A stretch of DNA of 64,000 nt from CAIYRG01 sp964494505 (GTDB taxonomy: Bacteria; Pseudomonadota; Alphaproteobacteria; Micropepsales; Micropepsaceae). Every line of letters begins with the position of its first letter. Position 1 is the stretch's first letter. The position numbers and the translations under genes were made by a program. Of the stretch, positions 58,094-64,000 are shown one piece after another. The notes under the pieces were generated by a model, which was not told where the DNA came from, did no database searches, and saw nothing but the letters and a program-made list of their open reading frames with translations. The stretch covers positions 204,089-268,088 of the forward strand of contig CAZBRO010000005.1 of the NCBI GenBank assembly GCA_964494505.1, read 5' to 3'.

Positions 58094-58551
58094 TACGGAA
58101 AGACCTCATCAGCAGCGCGATCCTGCTCGGCATCGCCGCGTTCTATTACGCGGCATCGACCGGCATTCCGTCGAGCACGTTGGAAGACAATGTCGGCCCC
58201 CGTGGCTTTCCCACAGTGCTTGCGTTCATTTTGGCGCTGCTTGCGCTGGTCATCGGCGCGCGCGCCTGGTTTTCGGCGCCTGCGTCCGCGGAAGGCGAGC
58301 AAGCCAAGGACGCGGAAGCCACATGGCCGCGCGCACTCGGCATGTTGGCGATCATCGCGCTCTACCTGCCGCTTTCCTCCATCCTGGGCTATTTCGCGGC
58401 TCTGCTGCTTATCATCTCCGGCGTCGCGCTCTATGAGGGCATGAAACCATCCTGGCGGCTGTTCGCGGTGGCGGCAGGCGGCGCAGGCTTCTTCTGGCTC
58501 CTCTTCGTTGAATTCCTGGGCGTGCGTCAGCCCACCGGCATATTGTTCTAG
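58090..58551 (+). CDS. tctB: TctB-like small membrane subunit
   Basis: A 153-residue protein with four hydrophobic segments, starting at GTG 58090 that overlaps the tctC stop. 'YYAASTGIPSSTLEDNVGPRGFPTVLAFILALLAL' is the TctB family pattern ('GPxxFPxxl'). It forms the small membrane component with TctA. Confidence 0.85.
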   Translation: MIRKDLISSAILLGIAAFYYAASTGIPSSTLEDNVGPRGFPTVLAFILALLALVIGARAWFSAPASAEGEQAKDAEATWPRALGMLAIIALYLPLSSILGYFAALLLIISGVALYEGMKPSWRLFAVAAGGAGFFWLLFVEFLGVRQPTGILF

Positions 58552-58558
58552 AAAGGCC

Positions 58559-58570
58559 GGGGGGGGGGGG
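58559..58570 (+). repeat. Poly-G tract (12 G) at the tctA ribosome site
   Basis: Twelve consecutive G residues end four bases before the tctA ATG (CGAG then ATG), inside the 23-bp tctB-tctA gap. Homopolymers of this length slip during replication, and here a length change would move the Shine-Dalgarno spacing. It may also be a sequencing artefact of a shorter run. Confidence 0.85.
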
Positions 58571-58574
58571 CGAG

Positions 58575-60068
58575 ATGGATCAGCTTGCGCTAGCGGTCCA
58601 CATGCTGTTCACGACGCCGCTCTTCTTCGCGGCAATCGGCGGATTGATGTGGGGCATGATGGGAAGCTCGATGCCGGGGCTATCGGCCTCCATCACCATG
58701 GCGCTGCTTTTGCCGTTCACCTACACGCTCAGCCCCATGCCGGCCATTGTGATGCTCGCGACCTGCTACATCGGCGCGGAATATGGCGGCTCCATTCCCG
58801 CAATCCTGATCCGCACGCCCGGCACCAATGCGGCCGCTGCGACCGTGGCCGACGGTTACGAGATGAACCGCCAGGGCCGCGCCGGCGAGGCGCTGGGAAT
58901 CTCGCTCTGGTCGGGTGTCGTGGGCGGGCTGTGGGGCCTGACCATGCTGGTGCTGCTGACCGGTCCGCTGTCGCGGCTCGCGCTGCTGTTCAGGCCGACC
59001 AGCTATTTCGGGCTCGGTATTCTCGGCCTCTCGGTGATCGCATCCTTGTCCGGCAAGTCGCTGCTGAAAGGATTGGCCGCCGCGACCGTTGGTCTGATGA
59101 TCGGCACCATAGGCACGGACCCGATCTCCGGCGTCAGCCGCTTCACCTTCGGCGTGCCCGATCTGCTGGACGGCATTGCGCCGATTTTCATCATGGTCGG
59201 GCTCTATGCCGTGACCGAGCTGATGTCGCGCGCAGGCGTTCGCCGCACGACCTTGACGCCGAACAAATCCATCCGTGTACGGCTGCCGCGCCCGGCCATG
59301 ATGAAGAAGATCGCGCGCTCGCAGGTCGTGGGCTGCACCATCGGAACGCTGGAAGGGCTGATGCCCGGCGCGGGCGGCACGATTGCCTCGTTCATCGCCT
59401 ACAACGAAGCCAAGCGCTGGTCGAAGGAGCCGGAGAAGTTCGGCCACGGCTCGGAGGAAGGCGTCGCGGCGCCCGAAGCTTCCAACAACACGGTGGCGAG
59501 CACGGCGCTGATCCCGCTCCTTTCCTTCGGCATACCCGGGTCCAATTCCGCCGCCGTTCTGTTGGGCGGGCTGCTCATCCACGGGCTCTTGCCGGGACCG
59601 CGCCTGTTCGAACAGAACGCGGACGTCGTGACCGGTCTTTATGCCGGGTCGTTCATCGCGGACATATCCCAGGTGGTCATCGGCAGCCTCATTCTCCCCA
59701 TCTGCGTATGGCTGGTGAACCGGCCGCGGCCTTATCTTGCCGGATTCATCTGTGCACTGATCTTGTCGGGCGTCTACACGGTGCACATGTCGCTGTTCGA
59801 TGTGGGCGTTGTGATGACGGCGGGGCTGCTTGGCTATTTCATGAAATATTTCGGCTATCCCTTCCTGCCGGCCGTGTTGGGCGTGGTGTTGGGAAATCTC
59901 GTCGAATCGAATTACCGCCGTTCGCTTGTGCTGTCGGGCGGCGACCATTCGATCTTCCTCGAAGACCCCATCGCGATCGTCTTCCTGACGCTGGCCTTTC
60001 TGATCATCTGCGGATCGCTGCTCAACGAATGGCGCGCCGCCCGGGCGCGGAAAGCGAGGCCGGCGTGA
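58575..60068 (+). CDS. tctA: TctA-like large membrane subunit
   Basis: A 497-residue protein with about eleven or twelve helices. TctA signatures are 'GMMGSSMPGLSASITMALLLPFTYTLSP' near 20-47, 'YIGAEYGGSIPAILIRTPGTNAAAATVADGYEM' near 62-95, and 'GCTIGTLEGLMPGAGGTIASFIAYNEAKRWSK' near 250-281 with 'PEASNNTVASTALIPLLSFGIPGS' after. It moves a carboxylate delivered by TctC using a cation gradient. Its stop overlaps the MmgE/PrpD GTG start (GTGA). Confidence 0.93.
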   Translation: MDQLALAVHMLFTTPLFFAAIGGLMWGMMGSSMPGLSASITMALLLPFTYTLSPMPAIVMLATCYIGAEYGGSIPAILIRTPGTNAAAATVADGYEMNRQGRAGEALGISLWSGVVGGLWGLTMLVLLTGPLSRLALLFRPTSYFGLGILGLSVIASLSGKSLLKGLAAATVGLMIGTIGTDPISGVSRFTFGVPDLLDGIAPIFIMVGLYAVTELMSRAGVRRTTLTPNKSIRVRLPRPAMMKKIARSQVVGCTIGTLEGLMPGAGGTIASFIAYNEAKRWSKEPEKFGHGSEEGVAAPEASNNTVASTALIPLLSFGIPGSNSAAVLLGGLLIHGLLPGPRLFEQNADVVTGLYAGSFIADISQVVIGSLILPICVWLVNRPRPYLAGFICALILSGVYTVHMSLFDVGVVMTAGLLGYFMKYFGYPFLPAVLGVVLGNLVESNYRRSLVLSGGDHSIFLEDPIAIVFLTLAFLIICGSLLNEWRAARARKARPA

Positions 60069-61420
60069 CCTTTGCGGAGAAACTTGCCGAATTCGCCGCC
60101 GGAATTAGGCCGGGGCAATTGCCGCCGCATGCGCGCGAAACCATCCGTCTCCTGATGATCGATGTCGCCGGCCTGTGCGTTGCGGCGCGCAACACGGATT
60201 ACGCGATCGCCGCACGCGGGAGCGCCGTTTCGGCGGGCCGCTCGACCGCAATCGGCCACGCAGGCGCGTTCGGACCCTATGATGCGGCGCTCGTCAACGG
60301 AACCGCCGCTCACGGAGAGGATTACGACGACACCTTCGAAGGCGGTCCCGTGCACGCGGGCGCGGTGATCGTGCCCGCCATACTTGCGGCGGCCGAACAT
60401 CGCAGTCTTTCCGGGGACGCCGTCGTGAAAGGCATTGCGGCAGGCATCGAATTGATGTGCCGCATGAGCCTTGTCGCGCCTCAGGCAACCCACAAGGCTT
60501 GCTTTCATCCGACAGCCATTTTCGGCGCGCCCGCGGCGGCGGCGGGCGTTGCGGCCGCGCTCGATCTGCCGCCGGAAAAAATCGTGCATGCCATCGCCAT
60601 CGCCGGCAGTCTTGCAGGCGGGATCATCGAATATCTTTCCGACGGAAGCTCGACCAAGCGGCTGCATGCCGGTTCGGCTGCGCAATCGGGCATTCGAGCG
60701 GCATTGCTCGCGGAAGGCGGATTCACCGGGCCCCTGACCGTGCTCGAAGGGCAGCATGGCTTCTACAAAGCCTTCGCGCCCTCCAAGGCGCCGGATTTCG
60801 CGCCGCTCCTGAATCGTCTGGGTACGGATTGGGTGCTCGAAACGGTGGCGTTCAAGCCCTATGCCTGCGGAACCATGACCCAACCTTACATCGACTGCGC
60901 GATTGAGCTGGCGCGCTCCGGCGTGCGGGCGGACGATATCGCCGGCATGGTGTGCGAGACCGCCGAAGGCTATGTGCACCGGCTGTGGGAGCCGCTCGCG
61001 TTCAAGCACGCCCCGCCGAACGGTTATGCCGGCAAGTTCTCGATTCCCTATTGCGTCGCGGTTGGCTTTGCCGACGGCAAAGCCGGGTTTGAGCAATTCA
61101 CCGACGAACGTGTCGCCGATCCCGAACTGCGCGCGCTCGCGGCAAAGGTCTCTTACGTGGTCAACCCGAACGATCCGTACCCGAAGAATTTCACCGGTCA
61201 CATCCGCGCCACTCTCAAAGACGGAAGCGTTCGCGAGGCTCGCAAGCCCCACATGCGAGGCGGCGCGCACGAGCCGCTTTCCGCGCACGAGATTCTTTCG
61301 AAGTTCACCGACAATGCGCGGTTCGGCGGCTGGCAGCCCGGCAAAGCCGCCGCGCTGGCCGAAGCGCTCGACCGCATCGCCGTGGGCGGCCCCGCAGATC
61401 TCACACTGGCACGAGGATAG
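60065..61420 (+). CDS. MmgE/PrpD-family protein
   Basis: A 451-residue protein of the 2-methylcitrate dehydratase/iminodisuccinate epimerase/aconitate decarboxylase superfamily. Seen are 'IRLLMIDVAGLCVAARN' near 25, 'VNGTAAHGEDYDDTFEGGPVHAGAVIVPAILAAAEH' near 78-113, 'GSLAGGIIEYLSDGSSTKRLHAGSAAQSGIRAALLA' near 180 and 'VAFKPYACGTMTQPYIDC' near 262. These enzymes act on tri- or dicarboxylates, matching the tricarboxylate transporter with which it overlaps. The GTG start shares bases with the tctA stop. Confidence 0.9.
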   Translation: MTFAEKLAEFAAGIRPGQLPPHARETIRLLMIDVAGLCVAARNTDYAIAARGSAVSAGRSTAIGHAGAFGPYDAALVNGTAAHGEDYDDTFEGGPVHAGAVIVPAILAAAEHRSLSGDAVVKGIAAGIELMCRMSLVAPQATHKACFHPTAIFGAPAAAAGVAAALDLPPEKIVHAIAIAGSLAGGIIEYLSDGSSTKRLHAGSAAQSGIRAALLAEGGFTGPLTVLEGQHGFYKAFAPSKAPDFAPLLNRLGTDWVLETVAFKPYACGTMTQPYIDCAIELARSGVRADDIAGMVCETAEGYVHRLWEPLAFKHAPPNGYAGKFSIPYCVAVGFADGKAGFEQFTDERVADPELRALAAKVSYVVNPNDPYPKNFTGHIRATLKDGSVREARKPHMRGGAHEPLSAHEILSKFTDNARFGGWQPGKAAALAEALDRIAVGGPADLTLARG

Positions 61421-61421
61421 A

Positions 61422-62162
61422 ATGCAGGAATTGGAAGGATCGGTCGCTATCGTCACGGGTGCGGCGCGCAATATCGGCCGCGCGATCGCGCTCGATCTCG
61501 CGGACGCGGGCGCTGCCGTCACGGTGCTCGCGCGTTCGGATTTCGCGGGCGTGAAATCGGTGGCGGACGAGATCGTATCGCGCGGTGGCCGGGCGCTTGC
61601 GATCCAGGGCGACATCACGCGGCCCGATGACGTGCGCCGCATGGTGGATGAGACGCTGAAGAAATTCGGGCGGCTGGACATCCTCGTGAACAATGCCGGG
61701 GTGCGGCCCGAAGGACCGTTCGAAAATATGACCCTGGAGGCCTGGCATCAGGTGCTGGCCGTGATCCTCGACGGTCCGTTCCTGTGCTCCCAAGCAGCGC
61801 TGCCGGCGCTCGAAAAAAGCGGCCGCGGCGCCATCATCAATATCGGCGGGCTTACCGCCTATACCGGCGCGCCCCATCGCGCCCATGTCATCACGGCCAA
61901 AGCGGGACTCGGCGGGTTCACCAAGGCGCTGGCGGTCGAGCTTTCGCCCAAGGGCATTACCGTCAATCTGGTGGCGCCGGGCATGATCGCGACCAAGCGC
62001 GATGGCGCCGATCCGGTGCATCGCAAGACACGCACGCTTCTCGCGCCGCGCCAGGGTCAGCCGGAGGACGTCGCGGCCATGGTGCGCCATCTCGCGGGAC
62101 CGAAAGGGCGCTCCATGACCGGCCAGACCATCCACATCAACGCCGGAGTGTATTTGCCCTGA
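61422..62162 (+). CDS. SDR-family protein lacking the usual catalytic Ser and Tyr
   Basis: A 246-residue Rossmann SDR. The cofactor motif 'VTGAARNIGRAIALDLADAG' near 10-30, 'LDILVNNAGVRPEGPFENM' near 85 and the Lys in 'HVITAKAGLGGFTKAL' near 163 are present. The Ser position (usually 'NISS') reads 'NIGG' and the Tyr of YxxxK reads Val, so it cannot use the standard proton relay. It starts one base after the MmgE/PrpD stop and ends the transporter operon. A variant mechanism or binding role is possible. Confidence 0.87.
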   Translation: MQELEGSVAIVTGAARNIGRAIALDLADAGAAVTVLARSDFAGVKSVADEIVSRGGRALAIQGDITRPDDVRRMVDETLKKFGRLDILVNNAGVRPEGPFENMTLEAWHQVLAVILDGPFLCSQAALPALEKSGRGAIINIGGLTAYTGAPHRAHVITAKAGLGGFTKALAVELSPKGITVNLVAPGMIATKRDGADPVHRKTRTLLAPRQGQPEDVAAMVRHLAGPKGRSMTGQTIHINAGVYLP

Positions 62163-62165
62163 GTG

Positions 62166-62235
62166 CTCCTCCCCCGTTTATGGGGCAGAGCCTGCCCCGG
62201 ACTTGATCCGGGGGCCGGCATAGCCGGGGAGGGGC
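62166..62235. repeat. GC-rich palindromic repeat
   Basis: CTCCTCCCCCGTTTATGGGG joined to CCTGCCCCGGACTTGATCCGGGGGCCGGCATAGCCGGGGAGGGG. The CCCCGGACTTGATCCGGGG hairpin is a very common alphaproteobacterial dispersed repeat. It follows the SDR stop and may help end the transcript. Confidence 0.75.
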
Positions 62236-62301
62236 ATTTCGCTGCTACTCGACCGCCCGCGCATTCTCACCTTCTCCTTGAGGGGGAATTATGCACTGCG
62301 G

Positions 62302-62322
62302 CGCGCACGGGGCGCGTTTTTT
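62302..62322 (+). terminator. Rho-independent terminator-like hairpin
   Basis: Stem CGCGC/GCGCG around ACGGG is followed directly by six T residues (62317-62322). It lies 140 bp after the SDR gene and 78 bp before the ATPase gene, where base composition changes. A wider GCACGGG ... CCCGTGC pair spans the T-run. Confidence 0.55.
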
Positions 62323-62400
62323 GTGCTCCCGTGCACCCCGCTATTATTACCCAAGAGAAGACTGTTATTTTGGTGACCGAAGCGGGGGAGGGCTAAGACT

Positions 62401-63339
62401 ATGGTGGATACGCCAATGAAGAAGGCAACACGGGATACTGTCTTTACCGCTGCCGGGCAGCCTTCGGTTACATACGTTGACCGAGCACATTTGAGTATTG
62501 AAGGCACGGTCAGTCGCGCCATTCGCCTGCCCAACCAAATTGTTTCCCTTGCCGGACCATCAAAAAGCGGGAAAACGGTTCTTTGCAGAAAGGTTCTGTC
62601 CCGTGAGCAATACGTTTGGTTAGAGGGTGGCCAGGTCGACTCTATAAAGAGCATTTGGGAAAAGGTCTGCTATGAACTCAACTATCCGAAAACTATCTCA
62701 AAGAAGGGAAAGTCTGAGACTAAGGTCGGCATCTCGCTAAATAAGTTTTTGTTCTCAGCGGATGGCTCGCATCTAAGGGCTTCGGAAACGGAGCGAAATT
62801 ACGAAATTGACTCTATGGCATCTGCAATTCGCCACCTGAGCGAGCAAAAGATTTCTCTGGTGATAGATGATTTCCACTATCTTCTGCCCGAAGTTCGCAA
62901 GGCATTTCTTAGAAACGTTAAGGGGCCGGTTTTTAATGGACTCAAACTCATACTGCTTTCAGTGACACACCGGGGAAACGACGCCGTAAAATCAGAGAAT
63001 GAGCTCCAGGGTCGAGTTACCGCAGTTAGTGTTCCAGACTGGAATTCGTCAGACCTAAAACAGATAGCTGTTAAGGGCTTCGGTGAATTAAACGTGGAGT
63101 GTCCTGAAAATGTAGTCGAAAGGCTAGCCAGCGAATCGCAAAAAAGCCCGTCCCTAATGCAAAAACTTTGCTGGGAGATTTGCGTCGGCATCGGCGTTGA
63201 TGAGCGCGTCCAGTGGATAGGGTTTCGGTTTCAGACAAATATGATTTTGTTCCAATGTGTAAACGTGTGGCAATGGAAGCGGGGCATCCTATCTATCAAA
63301 AACTCGAAGTCGGTCCCCAAAGCCGCAAAAGACGTCTGA
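62401..63339 (+). CDS. P-loop AAA/STAND-like ATPase, N-terminal part (frameshift-split)
   Basis: The first ~270 residues make a P-loop NTPase: Walker A 'GPSKSGKT' at 52-59 and Walker B 'LVIDDFHYLLPEVRKAFL' near 153-170, followed by 'LKLILLSVTHRGNDAV' and a lid region 'SVPDWNSSDLKQIAVKGFGEL'. After about codon 268 the frame encodes an unrelated tail ending at 63339, while the natural continuation is in another frame from about 63200. The gene is clearly lower in GC than all others here and uses AT-rich codons, suggesting transfer. The role is unknown; such ATPases occur in mobile and defence-type loci. Confidence 0.7.
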   Translation: MVDTPMKKATRDTVFTAAGQPSVTYVDRAHLSIEGTVSRAIRLPNQIVSLAGPSKSGKTVLCRKVLSREQYVWLEGGQVDSIKSIWEKVCYELNYPKTISKKGKSETKVGISLNKFLFSADGSHLRASETERNYEIDSMASAIRHLSEQKISLVIDDFHYLLPEVRKAFLRNVKGPVFNGLKLILLSVTHRGNDAVKSENELQGRVTAVSVPDWNSSDLKQIAVKGFGELNVECPENVVERLASESQKSPSLMQKLCWEICVGIGVDERVQWIGFRFQTNMILFQCVNVWQWKRGILSIKNSKSVPKAAKDV

Positions 63340-63755
63340 AACGAAATTTAAAGGCGGGCGGCACGGCTGACATTTATAGGGCCATCCTCATGGCCATCGC
63401 AGCAACCGGGCCATCATCGATCATTAAATATGACGACTTGCGGTTGAAATTGACTGAGATTCTGGCAGATGAAGCACCGCAAAAACACGAGATAACGTCA
63501 GCCTTGATCCATCTCCGAAAGATTTCTCAGGACATCGGGAATGACGCCGGCGTTGATTGGGATGAGGACGAGCGAAAGGTAGATATTAGCGACCCATACC
63601 TACGCTTCTATCTCCGTTGGCAAATCAGACCATTGTCGATCAGGTCTTCCGGGGGCGACCTTGTACGTAGATTCGTGCGGCCGTTTTACAGGGTGGGGGC
63701 AGACGGAACGTTTAGGCTCCACGTTCCAAAATCCACGCCAGAGAGGAATGAATGA
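63213..63755 (+). CDS. P-loop ATPase C-terminal part (winged-helix region), out of frame with N-terminal part
   Basis: Frame from about 63204 to 63755 gives 'YQKLEVGPQSRKRRLKRNL', a helical/winged-helix stretch 'TADIYRAILMAIAATGPSSIIKYDDLRLKLTEIL', and 'DERKVDISDPYLRFYLRW'. The last motif is the usual C-terminal signature of small archaeal-type AAA/STAND ATPases, showing it belongs to the ATPase that begins at 62401. A one-base deletion (or -1 shift) between 63200 and 63213 would join the two. No slippery sequence is visible, so mutation or sequencing error is likelier than programmed shifting. Confidence 0.6.
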   Translation: MDRVSVSDKYDFVPMCKRVAMEAGHPIYQKLEVGPQSRKRRLKRNLKAGGTADIYRAILMAIAATGPSSIIKYDDLRLKLTEILADEAPQKHEITSALIHLRKISQDIGNDAGVDWDEDERKVDISDPYLRFYLRWQIRPLSIRSSGGDLVRRFVRPFYRVGADGTFRLHVPKSTPERNE

Positions 63756-64000
63756 AGGCTCAGTCCATTTTTTACTATCCTGCTTTTTCGCTTTGCGACC
63801 ACTTTGCCGTACGCGCCGCTTGTTCCCCAACTTGTGTGGGGCCGCCGGTGTGGCGGTCATTGCTTTCACTACGACGTCCCGACGCCGCGCAATCTCTTCG
63901 TCGCCGTATTCTTAAGGTGCCTGCGTTGGCTTCAATGTGGAAGATATTAGGCCGCGTGGACAAATTTGAGCCAGTAACGAGTTGAAGCCAAGAACAACAT
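63756..64000. other. Window-end region without a supported gene
   Basis: 245 bases after the ATPase. Short open frames exist on both strands but show no recognisable motif or ribosome site. The sequence is of intermediate GC and may be decayed island DNA. Confidence 0.4.

Noticed and set aside
63200..63213. Programmed -1 frameshift joining the two ATPase frames
   Set aside because: No slippery heptamer or following stem-loop is visible at the junction; mutation or sequencing error is simpler.
63752..63985. 77-codon frame overlapping the ATPase stop
   Set aside because: No ribosome site, motif or composition support; likely chance.

Overview
The window is high-GC DNA from a free-living, metabolically versatile bacterium, most likely an alphaproteobacterium. 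This rests on gene content (glycolate/lactate oxidase genes, serine-glyoxylate aminotransferase, Bug/Tct tripartite transport, HisKA_2 kinase with single-domain receiver), on tightly overlapping genes, and on many short GC-rich palindromic repeats of the kind common in that class. No rRNA, tRNA, CRISPR array, transposase, integrase or phage gene was seen. No gene with a recognisable DNA-binding transcription-factor domain was found anywhere in the 64 kb.

Layout. 1-11 kb is a C2/lactate module: the start of a glycolate-oxidase FAD subunit, a lactate/glycolate permease, an anion MFS porter, serine-glyoxylate aminotransferase and a large FAD/Fe-S oxidase. The last two diverge around a perfect 18-bp palindrome. 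The region also holds a cytochrome P460-like gene whose 3' end was duplicated around a lipoprotein gene. 11-22 kb carries small exported proteins, a Tat-exported amidohydrolase, a TPR/arginine-methyltransferase-like protein, two orphan 'iron-type' solute-binding proteins sitting with catabolic enzymes (VOC enzyme, ADP-forming acyl-CoA synthetase, racemase, hydroxycinnamoyl-CoA hydratase/lyase-like) and two small conserved-looking proteins.

22-35 kb is the most distinctive part. A tightly packed minus-strand operon (UbiD decarboxylase, Bug binding protein, molybdopterin hydroxylase large subunit, fumarylacetoacetate hydrolase) diverges from a second molybdopterin hydroxylase large subunit. That gene is followed by five tandem paralogues of an unrecognised secreted protein of about 300 aa. 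35-49 kb is mixed: two histidine kinases and a receiver protein, two tandem DUF1194 proteins, a fosmidomycin-resistance-like MFS pump, a 2-hydroxyacid dehydrogenase, a CMD-family protein, ribosome hibernation factor, a phosphoribosyltransferase, and an FKBP isomerase coupled to an M16 protease.

49-62 kb is again catabolic: cupin, orphan binding protein, class II aldolase-type decarboxylase, Gfo/Idh/MocA dehydrogenase and a phthalate-type Rieske oxygenase (together resembling an aromatic ortho-carboxylate route), an S46 peptidase, then a complete TctC-TctB-TctA transporter overlapping MmgE/PrpD and SDR genes. From about 62.3 kb the base composition drops and a frameshifted P-loop ATPase marks probable foreign DNA.

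Overall the segment reads as a peripheral-catabolism region: uptake of organic and aromatic acids, with decarboxylases, hydroxylases, dehydrogenases and CoA-dependent enzymes that would feed central metabolism. Repeats of several families occur between genes and, unusually, in frame inside two long enzyme genes.
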